64,000 bases of DNA, taken from the NCBI GenBank assembly GCA_005938025.2, contig VCCI02000001.1, forward strand, positions 1,612,001-1,676,000, in the 5' to 3' direction. The translations under genes were made by a program, and so were the position numbers. This document shows positions 32,143-40,145 of the stretch, piece by piece. Numbering within the stretch: the stretch's first letter is position 1; each line of letters opens with the position of its first letter. The notes under the pieces are model-generated. The model saw only the letters and a program-made list of their open reading frames with translations. It was not told the origin of the DNA and did no database searches. Source of the stretch: Inquilinus sp. KBS0705. GTDB lineage: Bacteria > Bacteroidota > Bacteroidia > Sphingobacteriales > Sphingobacteriaceae.

Positions 32143-33498
32143 TTATAACAATTTTTCTTTTAATCCGATCAGGTTAATACCGCCAAAGTTGCCCGAACTC
32201 ATCATTAATAAGTTACTATTACTAATATCTAATCTTTCCAGATGCTGTAATAAAGCGTCCGGATCATTAAAAAACAGCAGATCGTCCTTTGCAAACGCGC
32301 TTTTTACTGCTTCAATTGCATAGGGTGTTATCTTTTTTTGTTCAAATGTTTTGCGGTCAATAAATACAATCGCTTTATCGGCGCCGTCCATTGTGCCGGC
32401 ATATTCATTTAAAAAATCTTTATTCAAGCTGCTAAAAGTATGCAATTCTATGCAAGCTATTAGCTTTCGCTGCGGAAACTGCGCCTTAACCGCCTGTATA
32501 GTAGCCGTTAATTTAGATGGCGAATGCGCAAAATCTTTAAAAATTGTCGCATTATCATTCTTTCCAACCAGCTCCAGCCTGCGTGCTGCTCCCTTAAAGG
32601 TACTAATATATTCATAAAAATCGGCCTTGCTTATAGCTAAAGCTTCGCAAACCAAACGCGCGGCTTCCATGTTAAGCAAATTATGCTGGCCAAAAACCTG
32701 TAAGGCGTAACTTTTACCGTCGGCAATTATGCTGGTTACTCCGTTTTGTATCGTAAATTGGGGTAAGCCATAAGGCAGCTTTTGGCCATCAATGGTTACA
32801 CCCGATACCATTTTATTTAAAACGTCGTCGGTTTCGCTGTAAATTAGCTTACCACCCGGTTGTATGGTTTGGCCAAAAATCTTAAACTGATCTATGTAAT
32901 TATCAAATGTGGGGAATACGTTGATATGATCCCAGGCGATGCCGCTTATAACACCAATATCGGCTTTGTAAATATGAAACTTTGGCCGCCTGTCAATCGG
33001 CGACGCAAGGTATTCGTCGCCCTCAATAATAATAACCGGGGCATCATGGCTAAGCCCTACCATGGTTTCAAAGCCTTCTAATTGGGCGCCTACCAGGTAA
33101 TCAAACTTTTTACCGGCATGCTGCAATACATGCAGTATCATACTGGTAATGGTAGTTTTACCATGGCTGCCGCCTATTACCACACGCTTTTTATCTTTTG
33201 ATTGTTCGTAAATATAATCGGGGTACGAGTATATTTTAATGCCTAACTCCTGTGCCTTAAGCAGCTCGGGGTTATCAATACGGGCATGCATACCTAATAT
33301 AACGGCATCCAGCCCGGCATTTATCTTTTCGGGGTACCATCCCTCCTGCTCAGGCAAAATGCCATACTTAGCCAGGCGGCTTACAGATGGTTCAAACAAT
33401 ACATCGTCTGACCCGGTAACATCAAATCCTTTTTTATGAAGAGCTATGGCCAGGTTGTGCATAGCACTACCGCCAATAGCTATAAAATGTACTCTCAT
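32143..33498 (-). CDS. mpl: UDP-N-acetylmuramate:tripeptide ligase, Mur ligase family
   Basis: This 451-residue Mur ligase has an N-terminal Rossmann motif (IAIGGSAMHNLAIAL), a P-loop GGSHGKTT (about 109-116) and the second-domain block FKDFAHSPSKL. Mpl attaches recycled tripeptide to UDP-MurNAc during peptidoglycan recycling. The sequence fits Mpl better than MurC because of the SAMHNLA segment and the order of the motifs. Distinguishing it from other recycling ligases rests on family resemblance only. Confidence 0.87.
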   Translation of the reverse strand: MRVHFIAIGGSAMHNLAIALHKKGFDVTGSDDVLFEPSVSRLAKYGILPEQEGWYPEKINAGLDAVILGMHARIDNPELLKAQELGIKIYSYPDYIYEQSKDKKRVVIGGSHGKTTITSMILHVLQHAGKKFDYLVGAQLEGFETMVGLSHDAPVIIIEGDEYLASPIDRRPKFHIYKADIGVISGIAWDHINVFPTFDNYIDQFKIFGQTIQPGGKLIYSETDDVLNKMVSGVTIDGQKLPYGLPQFTIQNGVTSIIADGKSYALQVFGQHNLLNMEAARLVCEALAISKADFYEYISTFKGAARRLELVGKNDNATIFKDFAHSPSKLTATIQAVKAQFPQRKLIACIELHTFSSLNKDFLNEYAGTMDGADKAIVFIDRKTFEQKKITPYAIEAVKSAFAKDDLLFFNDPDALLQHLERLDISNSNLLMMSSGNFGGINLIGLKEKLL

Positions 33499-33588
33499 GT
33501 ATTATAACAGGGGCATATAAACACAGCAAATTAACATAAAAAGCCCTGTTTTGCCAATAGTTAATTAAAATAACCTATAGCATGTATT

Positions 33589-34443
33589 TTATTTTAAAAG
33601 TAATACCGGCACAGTGGAGCTTTTGGCTATTTGCTGCGAAATACTGTTATGTAAAATAGATTGTAAAAAACTATAGTTATGTGGCAAAGCAATGACCATT
33701 TGTGCCTTATGGTAGGTAGCAAAATCGAGTATGCCGCTAATAATATTCGCGTCATTTACATAGTAATACCTTGGCTTAAAATGCTTAAGCATGCCATGCA
33801 GCGCGGTTTTTTCGGCTAACAGTTCCGGGTCCCACCCGGCATGTTTACCTGTGGTATCAATATTTACTACTAATAGTTTTATGGCTTGTTTACCTAATAG
33901 TTTGTGCAGGGCATCTAAAGGCACATTTTCTTTCACCTTTTTAAAATCGCAGGCTATTACTGCTTCATCAACTGGCTGGTACTTATAATTTGGCGGCACT
34001 ACTATAACCGGTGTCGGGCTGGCTTTTGATATCCGGATAACGTGGCTGCCTATGCCTTGGTTGTTCTCGCGCAAGGTGCTATTGCCTATGGTGCCTAATA
34101 TCACCAGGTCTGCATTATCTTCGTTTACTGTATCTACTACTGCACGCAATAAATGGGATCGCCTTAAGCTTATCCGTATCTCTACCCCTTCGCGCACCTT
34201 ATCCTTCAGCTTATCTCTTAGCTTTTCTAAATGGTTTATCCGCTCTGCCGCGTTATCTTCTATCTGGTCTTCGGTAAGCATTACCATGTTAGGGTCGGGC
34301 AGCATGGTTTCGTACACCGATGTAAAATAAGCGTTCATCAAAATAATGGTTTCTACATTGGTTTGATGGCTCAATTGCGCGGCATAATCGGCGGCGTTAA
34401 AACCTGCGTCCGAGAAATCAACGGGTACAAGATATGTTTTCAT
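33589..34443 (-). CDS. Tandem universal stress protein
   Basis: This 284-residue protein has two Usp domains. The first (1-150) keeps the nucleotide-loop pattern GTIGNSTLRENNQG, with Ile at the last Ser/Thr position; the second (about 160-284) lacks it. Such proteins are cytoplasmic and respond to stress. It lies divergent from the Rrf2 regulator at 34624. Confidence 0.9.
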   Translation of the reverse strand: MKTYLVPVDFSDAGFNAADYAAQLSHQTNVETIILMNAYFTSVYETMLPDPNMVMLTEDQIEDNAAERINHLEKLRDKLKDKVREGVEIRISLRRSHLLRAVVDTVNEDNADLVILGTIGNSTLRENNQGIGSHVIRISKASPTPVIVVPPNYKYQPVDEAVIACDFKKVKENVPLDALHKLLGKQAIKLLVVNIDTTGKHAGWDPELLAEKTALHGMLKHFKPRYYYVNDANIISGILDFATYHKAQMVIALPHNYSFLQSILHNSISQQIAKSSTVPVLLLK

Positions 34444-34597
34444 ACAGGAAGGGTTTAAATAACCTGACCATATTGGTATAAAGGTTAATACACCGCAAAT
34501 TTAAACAGGAATGAGCGGTGCATTGTCAACAGTACTTCATATTTACAATACATGAATTTAGTTATTGTTTTTGAAAATAATTTGAATACTTTTGTAT

Positions 34598-34616
34598 TGT
34601 AATAATTTTTATTACA
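34598..34616. promoter_or_regulatory. Rrf2 operator upstream of its own gene
   Basis: TGTAATAA-TTT-TTATTACA is a perfect 8-bp-arm palindrome that ends 7 bp before the Rrf2 ATG. The outer pattern TGTAA-N9-TTACA recurs before the next gene. Confidence 0.65.
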
Positions 34617-34623
34617 TATAAAA

Positions 34624-35028
34624 ATGAACGGAAGATTCCCCACAGCATTACATATTATGACATTGCTTTGCAGTGCAGATGAGCAGCTATCGTCGGAATT
34701 TTTGGCGGGCAGCATTAATGTAAACCCCGTGTTGGTGCGTAAAGAGCTGAGCAATTTAATAAAGCACCAACTGGTTTATAGCAAGGCAGGCAAAAGCGGT
34801 GGTTATACACTGTCAAAGCCTGCTATGCAAATAACCCTGGCAAATATCTATACCGCGGTAAAAAGCACTGCTATTTTAGGAAACGCTAAAAACGAACCTA
34901 ACCCCAAATGCCCTGTAGGCAAGCAAATAAACCAGCATTTAGACGAAATAAATAAACAGGTAGACCAATCTGTAATGCAAAAATTAGGGAACACCACCCT
35001 GGCAGATTTTACCAATAAATTCAATTAA
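34624..35028 (+). CDS. Rrf2-family transcriptional regulator, YwnA-like
   Basis: This 134-residue winged-helix protein of the Rrf2 family has a recognition region (NPVLVRKELSNLIKHQLVYSKAGKSGGYTLSKP). Only two Cys residues are present (about 17 and 98), not the three-Cys iron-sulfur motif of IscR or NsrR, so it is probably a cluster-free YwnA-type regulator. Like Bacillus ywnA-ywnB, it pairs with an NAD(P)-binding oxidoreductase gene. Shared palindromes before both genes suggest autoregulation and control of the neighbour. Confidence 0.92.
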   Translation: MNGRFPTALHIMTLLCSADEQLSSEFLAGSINVNPVLVRKELSNLIKHQLVYSKAGKSGGYTLSKPAMQITLANIYTAVKSTAILGNAKNEPNPKCPVGKQINQHLDEINKQVDQSVMQKLGNTTLADFTNKFN

Positions 35029-35046
35029 AAAAAATTTAAAACAAAC

Positions 35047-35065
35047 TGTAACATATTTAATTACA
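35047..35065. promoter_or_regulatory. Rrf2-type operator upstream of the oxidoreductase
   Basis: TGTAACATATTTAATTACA has the same length and outer arms (TGTAA-N9-TTACA) as the palindrome at 34598. It lies 20 bp before the oxidoreductase ATG. Confidence 0.55.
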
Positions 35066-35085
35066 ATTAAACAAACAACAAGTAT

Positions 35086-35724
35086 ATGAAAGTAGCATTA
35101 ATAGGCGCAACAGGTTTTGTAGGTACCGAAATATTGAAAGAAGCAGTATCGCGTGGGTACCAGGTTACGGCCATTGCCCGCAATACCGATAAAGTTGCCA
35201 AACAAGCAGGTGTAATAGCAGTAGCGGCAGATATAAACGATGCAGATGCATTGGCAGCAATTATAGCCGGCCACGATGCAGTGATCAATTCTTTTAACGC
35301 TGGCTGGGCCAACCCTAACCTGTATAACGACTTTTTAAAAGGATCGGCCGATATACAGGCTGCCGTTAAAAAAGCAGGTGTTAAACGCTACTTAACCATA
35401 GGCGGCGCGGGTAGTTTATTTATTGATGGCAAGCAATTGGTAGATTCGCCGCAGTTCCCTAAAGAGTATTATGCAGGTGCAAGTGCAGCACGCGATTACC
35501 TTGCCCAACTGCATAAAGAAGAAGAATTAGATTGGACCTTTTTAAGCCCCGCCATTAACCTGCATCCCGGCGAGCGTACAGGCACCTTCCGTTTAGGTAC
35601 CGAAAGCCCGGTGTTTAATGATGAAGGTAAAAACGATATATCTGTTGCCGACCTTGCCGTAGCCGTAATCAATGAATTAGAAAACAACCAGTTTATTAAA
35701 GCGCGGTTTACTTTAGGATATTAA
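35086..35724 (+). CDS. NAD(P)-binding oxidoreductase, YwnB-like
   Basis: This 212-residue protein of the atypical SDR family has the nucleotide motif GATGFVGTEIL (8-18), an AARN-like segment and the ASAARDYLAQL block. This NAD(P)H-binding family includes YwnB and NmrA-like redox sensors or reductases. Its position after a YwnA-like Rrf2 regulator is the diagnostic context. Substrate unknown. Confidence 0.9.
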   Translation: MKVALIGATGFVGTEILKEAVSRGYQVTAIARNTDKVAKQAGVIAVAADINDADALAAIIAGHDAVINSFNAGWANPNLYNDFLKGSADIQAAVKKAGVKRYLTIGGAGSLFIDGKQLVDSPQFPKEYYAGASAARDYLAQLHKEEELDWTFLSPAINLHPGERTGTFRLGTESPVFNDEGKNDISVADLAVAVINELENNQFIKARFTLGY

Positions 35725-35729
35725 TAACT

Positions 35730-35846
35730 GATTTCACAGATTAAATTTGATTTCACCGATTGGACTTCCCATTCGGTGAAATCATCTATCAAAATCTGTG
35801 TAATCCCTACAATAACTGTGCAATCCAATAAAAATCTGTGTAATTC
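35730..35846. repeat. Cluster of GATTWCACMGATT repeats with a hairpin
   Basis: GATTTCACCGA (35749-35759) and TCGGTGAAATC (35773-35783) form an 11-bp hairpin. To the right are two AATCTGTGTAAT units and a degenerate one, which are the reverse complement of GATTACACAGATT. The same family occurs at 37578-37655. Confidence 0.7.
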
Positions 35847-36683
35847 TTACAATACAAACTTAGCAGCTACCCAGTCCTTATCCTTTTTATGGATAATGTA
35901 TTTAAGGTTATACTTTCGGGCCTCGTCGGTAATAATATCCAGGTCTGGTGATTCATAAAAGCCGCTAAAATATATCTCGCCGCCGGGTTTTAAGGCTTCG
36001 GCATACCGCGCCATTTGGTCTATCAGGATGTTACGGTTAATATTGGCCAGTATAATATCATACTGCTCGTTAGGTATGGCCTCCTTTGAGCCGCAAAGGG
36101 CCTTAATATTAGTAATATTATTCAATGCCGAATTTTCGATAGTGCTTTCGTAGCATACCATATCATAATCTATCGCGGTAATATCTTTAGCGCCCAACTT
36201 GGCAGCGAGTATAGCCAATATGCCGGTACCACAACCCATATCCAGTACCTTTTTGCCGGCAAAGTCATTTTCCAGCATTAAGGCCATCATCATGGCGGTG
36301 GTTTGGTGATGGCCGGTACCAAATGCCATTTTAGGATCGATAACTATCTCATACTTAAACTCAGGCTTAGGCTCATGAAAAGTAGCGCGTACAAACACCT
36401 GGTCGCCTATTTGGATGGGTTCAAAGTTACTTTCCCATACCTCGTTCCAGTTTTTTTGAGGGATAAGGGTAATATCATAGCTAAAGGTGAACATTTCGCG
36501 GTAGACCTCTAATGTTTCGTCCAGTTTGGCCTGGTCAAAATCATCAACCGGTATATAGGCCTTAAAGCCCAGATCAACTTCCTCAAAAGTATCAAAACCA
36601 ATTTCGCCCAAAGCGCCTATCAAAAGGTCCTGCTGGTAATCTTCGGTGATAATGGTAGTGAAAAGGAGTTCGTAGTAGTTCAT
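35847..36683 (-). CDS. prmA: Ribosomal protein L11 methyltransferase
   Basis: PrmA trimethylates ribosomal protein L11 using SAM. The 278-residue protein has an N-terminal L11-recognition domain. Its methyltransferase domain contains DPKMAFGTGHHQTT (about 137-150), the SAM motif LDMGCGTGILAI and the conserved LANINRNIL. The upstream tpiA is on the same strand, 98 bp away. Confidence 0.95.
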   Translation of the reverse strand: MNYYELLFTTIITEDYQQDLLIGALGEIGFDTFEEVDLGFKAYIPVDDFDQAKLDETLEVYREMFTFSYDITLIPQKNWNEVWESNFEPIQIGDQVFVRATFHEPKPEFKYEIVIDPKMAFGTGHHQTTAMMMALMLENDFAGKKVLDMGCGTGILAILAAKLGAKDITAIDYDMVCYESTIENSALNNITNIKALCGSKEAIPNEQYDIILANINRNILIDQMARYAEALKPGGEIYFSGFYESPDLDIITDEARKYNLKYIIHKKDKDWVAAKFVL

Positions 36684-36780
36684 TTGTAGAGAATAGAGAT
36701 TGACGATCAGAGATTAGCTAATGCAAAGTGGTTAGAGGCTAAAAACCTAACCTCCAACCACCAGTCTCTATTAACTAACC

Positions 36781-37545
36781 TTAATTAAACGCTTTAACAA
36801 TATCTGTAAAGTCGCGCGATTTTAGGGATGCGCCGCCTATTAAGCCGCCATCAATATCGGCACAGGCAAATAGCTCGGCCGCGTTTTTGGCGTTACAGCT
36901 GCCGCCGTATAAAATAGTAGTATCATCTGCTACCTGCTGGCCGTATTTGGCAGCTAATTCGGTACGGATAAAGGCATGTATCTCCTGCGCCTGGTCTGAT
37001 GTTGCCGTAACGCCTGTACCTATGGCCCAAACAGGCTCGTATGCTATTACCAGTTTACCAAAGGTTTCGGCATCTAAATGGAAAACACCCTCTTCTAACT
37101 GGCTTTTTATGATACCAAAGTGCTCGTTAGCCTCGCGTTGCTGCAAAGTTTCGCCAATGCAAAATATAGGGGTTAAGCCGTGGCCTAATACAGTATCCGT
37201 TTTTTTAGCTAACAACTCGTTGGTTTCGCCAAAATACTGGCGGCGCTCCGAGTGGCCCAATATCACGTATGTTGCACCAACAGATTTTATTTGCTTGGCA
37301 GATATTTCGCCGGTGTAGGCGCCACTTTCGGCCTGGTGGGCATTTTGTGCGCCAACAGCTATATTGTTGTAGCCATTAGCCAAAGCCGCAAGGCTATGCA
37401 GGTGAATAAAAGGGCTGCATACAACCACTTGCTGGTTACCAGTCGCTTCGTCTTTAACCATGTTGATCACTTCAGAAAACAAGGTTAAACCTTCCTGGTA
37501 ATCCAGGTTCATTTTCCAGTTTCCGGCTACAATTTTCTTTCTCAT
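36781..37545 (-). CDS. tpiA: Triosephosphate isomerase
   Basis: TpiA interconverts dihydroxyacetone phosphate and glyceraldehyde 3-phosphate. The 254-residue barrel has Asn9 and Lys11 (GNWKMN), the electrophile His98 (LGHSERR) and the base Glu170 (AYEPVWAIGTG). The phosphate loop YGGSCNAKNA follows. It lies upstream of prmA on the same strand. A 21-22 bp tandem repeat precedes it. Confidence 0.98.
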   Translation of the reverse strand: MRKKIVAGNWKMNLDYQEGLTLFSEVINMVKDEATGNQQVVVCSPFIHLHSLAALANGYNNIAVGAQNAHQAESGAYTGEISAKQIKSVGATYVILGHSERRQYFGETNELLAKKTDTVLGHGLTPIFCIGETLQQREANEHFGIIKSQLEEGVFHLDAETFGKLVIAYEPVWAIGTGVTATSDQAQEIHAFIRTELAAKYGQQVADDTTILYGGSCNAKNAAELFACADIDGGLIGGASLKSRDFTDIVKAFN

Positions 37546-37577
37546 TTTATATTTTATTGATTTTACTATTTTAATAT

Positions 37578-37655
37578 GATTACACCAATTTTTAGTGCGA
37601 TTACACCGATTTTAATGTATGATTACACCGATTTTTGAATGTGATTACACCGATA
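37578..37655. repeat. Four tandem GATTACACCGATTTT repeats, period 21-22 bp
   Basis: GATTACACC begins at 37578, 37599, 37621 and 37643, all in the same orientation. It lies between the GlmU-family gene and tpiA. Related units in the opposite orientation lie at 35792-35846, so the two clusters bracket prmA-tpiA. Confidence 0.85.
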
Positions 37656-37682
37656 GCTTAACTATTCACTATTCTCCATTCA

Positions 37683-38885
37683 CTATCCACCACTCACAAC
37701 CCTCTCCCTATAAGGCCTTGTTAATTCATACACCTTGCCCATAATGCTTTTTTCGTTGTCATCAAAGCTGCGGTGTTCGCGGCGGTCAAATACACGCTGC
37801 GTGGTTTCCATCATTTTGTCAAATGTGTATTCTTCAAAACCATCCGCCCCTCCCCACACAAAATCGGGGATATGGGTTGGCGGGTAACCGCCGCCAAAAA
37901 CATTGGCATTTACCCCTACCACTGTGCCGGTGTTAAACATGGTGTTAATGCCGCTTTTAGCATGGTCGGCCATTATTAAGCCACAAAACTGCAGCGTAGT
38001 GTTACGGTAGCTTTGCGATGGGTAGTCCCACAGTTTTACTTCCGAGTAATTATTTTTAAGGTTAGAGTTATTGGTATCGGCACCAAGGTTACACCACTCG
38101 CCTATTACCGCATTACCCAGGTAACCTTCGTGCCCTTTGTTAGAGTAACCCCAAACAATGGCATTGTTTACCTCGCCGCCTATGCGGCAATAAGGCCCAA
38201 TGGTAGTAGCACCGTATATTTTGGTGCCCATTTTTATTTGCGAATGCTCGCACAAGGCAAACGGGCCACGTATATTAGTACCTTCCCATACCTCGGTATT
38301 AGCGGCTAAATATATGGGGCCGTTTATAGTGCTAAACGTGCAGCATTCGGCTTGTGCGCCTTCTTCTGCAAAAAAAGCGTCGCCTATAATGGTATTGGTG
38401 CTGCTTAAAACCGCGCTTGTACGACCTTTGGTAAGCAATTTAAAATCGCGGCGCAGCTCAATATCATTTTTGCGGAACAGCTCTTCGGGGTAGCGCACCA
38501 TAACCGGCACTTTGTTGTAAGTAACCGTATTAGCTGGTATAGTAGCGGCTGTAAAACCCGCGGCATCGGCAGCGTTTAGCTTTACCGCTAAGATCATTAT
38601 ATCCTTATACATTAGCGCCTGGCCGGTTTGCAGCCCTGCAATAGTCTCAAGCAAATACTCATCGGGGCAAACCGAGCCATTGATGAATAAGTTATCGGCT
38701 TGAATATTAACCGGAAACTTACCTTGCAGGTAGGGCTGTGTATGAAAAGAAAAATCGCTGTTTAAATATTTTCCCCACTTTTCGGCAATGGTTAATATAC
38801 CTATGCGCAGGTCGGCAACCGGGCGGGTGTACGTTAAAGGCAGAAGTGTATTGTGAGCGTTATCGTCAAAAAGGATAATTGCCAT
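37683..38885 (-). CDS. GlmU-family sugar nucleotidyltransferase-like protein
   Basis: This 400-residue protein has an N-terminal nucleotidyltransferase-like region with LLPLTYTRPVADLRIGILT. Its C-terminal left-handed beta-helix (about 190-370) has hexapeptide-type repeats (EVWEGTNIRGPFALCEHSQIK region). Bacteroidota genomes carry such a GlmU-family protein besides classical GlmU. A role in activating a sugar phosphate for envelope synthesis is plausible, but the substrate is unknown. Confidence 0.85.
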   Translation of the reverse strand: MAIILFDDNAHNTLLPLTYTRPVADLRIGILTIAEKWGKYLNSDFSFHTQPYLQGKFPVNIQADNLFINGSVCPDEYLLETIAGLQTGQALMYKDIMILAVKLNAADAAGFTAATIPANTVTYNKVPVMVRYPEELFRKNDIELRRDFKLLTKGRTSAVLSSTNTIIGDAFFAEEGAQAECCTFSTINGPIYLAANTEVWEGTNIRGPFALCEHSQIKMGTKIYGATTIGPYCRIGGEVNNAIVWGYSNKGHEGYLGNAVIGEWCNLGADTNNSNLKNNYSEVKLWDYPSQSYRNTTLQFCGLIMADHAKSGINTMFNTGTVVGVNANVFGGGYPPTHIPDFVWGGADGFEEYTFDKMMETTQRVFDRREHRSFDDNEKSIMGKVYELTRPYRERVVSGG

Positions 38886-38902
38886 AGGCCAAAAATAAAA
38901 AA

Positions 38903-38925
38903 AGTCCCCCGGTATACGGGGGACT
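38903..38925 (-). terminator. Rho-independent terminator of rpmE
   Basis: The perfect arms AGTCCCCCG/CGGGGGACT surround GTATA. On the minus strand it is followed by a T-run (AAAAAATAAAAA on the plus strand). It lies between rpmE and the GlmU-family gene. Confidence 0.85.
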
Positions 38926-38952
38926 AATCAATATTTTATTGAAAAAACAATA

Positions 38953-39198
38953 TTATTTGTTGTAACGGGTACGGAACTTATCAATACGTCCGGCTGTATC
39001 AACTAACTTCATTTTACCTGTGTAGAACGGGTGTGAAGTGTGTGAAATTTCTAATTTGATCAATGGATACTCGTTGCCATCTTCCCATTTTACGGTTTCG
39101 CGGCTATCGATGCATGATTTAGTGATGAAAGAATAGTCGTTAGACATATCTTTAAATACTACTAATCTATAATTTGATGGATGCAGGTCTTTTTTCAT
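38953..39198 (-). CDS. rpmE: 50S ribosomal protein L31, type B
   Basis: This 81-residue L31 starts at ATG 39198 ([19 protein letters not shown]) rather than the longer 39228 frame. It lacks the zinc-binding CXXC of type A, so it is a zinc-independent type B protein. The SHPFYTGK segment and the RIDKFRTRY end are characteristic. It has its own promoter element and terminator. Confidence 0.96.
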   Translation of the reverse strand: MKKDLHPSNYRLVVFKDMSNDYSFITKSCIDSRETVKWEDGNEYPLIKLEISHTSHPFYTGKMKLVDTAGRIDKFRTRYNK

Positions 39199-39225
39199 TA
39201 TCGTATACTTCTTATAAAAGAGGTG

Positions 39226-39233
39226 CAAATGTA
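39226..39233 (-). promoter_or_regulatory. -7 promoter element of rpmE
   Basis: The minus strand reads TACATTTG (TAnnTTTG), 27 bp upstream of the rpmE ATG. Confidence 0.6.
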
Positions 39234-39628
39234 ACGAAATAATTTAAAAGTAAAAAGGCAAAAGTAAAAAGTTTTTAACAGCTTGTGGAGAGGTTTTACT
39301 TGGTGGATAGAAATTATAAAAATTGTTTATTCGAACCGGGGTGGGCGGGGCTCGTGAGATGGGGAGTGTGAGAAATCTTCTTCGGCATGGATAGTGGCCA
39401 TACTTTGCGATTAATGTAGCTCGCAGAAGATCTCTCGTCGCTACGCTCGCTCGGGATGACATTTTTTTGGGCGTTGCCTGCGGCCGGGCTCTCCGCTCAT
39501 ACGCGCACAGGCCTTAGGCGCTGGGCCGGTATCCGCTCCTATCCTTAACGCAAAATAAAAATTAACAGTGGCGCAAGTTCAGTTTTAATATTTAAATTAG
39601 TTGAATATTAATAGCTCTATAGCGGCAA
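39234..39628. repeat. Repeat-rich intergenic region
   Basis: GAGAAATCTTCTTCG (39370-39384) and CGCAGAAGATCTCTC (39422-39436) are inverted arms. The right arm continues into the repeat core also found next to the GIY-YIG gene (GATCTCTCGTCGCTACGCTC, then GATGACAT to 39462). From 39469 to 39551 there is a separate GC-rich block with ends GCGTT and AACGC and internal self-complementary segments. No credible ORF was seen. Confidence 0.75.
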
Positions 39629-40129
39629 ATGCGATCAAAAAATTTCCATTCAAGGTACGTTTCTACCTTTAGATATAGAATAGATTTCAAAGAAATTATC
39701 GTCCCCTCAGGCCTTATTTTAATTTCTCTTATTAAATTAAACGATTGTTTTTACGATATCTATAGTGGCAATTTTAAAACCCCTACGGAAGATATCTGTT
39801 ATTTGACGCTCTTGTTATTATCTACTTTCAAACTACTATCGCTACTCTTCGGTAAGTCCGAGTTTAAAATTGACGATGGTAAACTAATAGTTACAACGGG
39901 ACTATTTAAGCAGAGTAAAAGTTACTTTGTAAACGAGATGATGGATATTGAAGCCGAGCAAGTAAAGACCAAATGGCTTTTTTCCGGCAAAGTCACAGAT
40001 ACTCAAGATAAGATTATTTCTTTTTTTTATAAAGAAAAAGAAGTTGCTTTGGGGTTTGACTTAAAAGGCTTTGACGCAGACGAATTGAAAGAAGAATTAT
40101 TATCTTCACTGTCGCGACAAGGTGGATAG
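39629..40129 (+). CDS. Small membrane protein with PH-like domain, unknown
   Basis: The 166-residue product has two hydrophobic helices (about 24-38 and 57-75). A beta-rich segment follows (SEFKIDDGKLIVTTGLFKQSK) that looks like the PH-like fold of bacterial membrane proteins. It is more AT-rich than its neighbours and lies beside a repeat cluster. It is convergent with the beta-helix gene. No family assigned. Confidence 0.65.
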   Translation: MRSKNFHSRYVSTFRYRIDFKEIIVPSGLILISLIKLNDCFYDIYSGNFKTPTEDICYLTLLLLSTFKLLSLLFGKSEFKIDDGKLIVTTGLFKQSKSYFVNEMMDIEAEQVKTKWLFSGKVTDTQDKIISFFYKEKEVALGFDLKGFDADELKEELLSSLSRQGG

Positions 40130-40145
40130 ACATTTTTTTCGCAGC

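Noticed and set aside
37578..37655. Tandem repeats that might be taken for a CRISPR array
   Set aside because: The units are about 15 bp with 6-7 bp of variable sequence and no cas genes are near; spacing and size do not fit CRISPR.
39469..39551. Integron attC-like site
   Set aside because: The ends have the GTT/AAC order inverted relative to attC, and no integrase or cassette is nearby.
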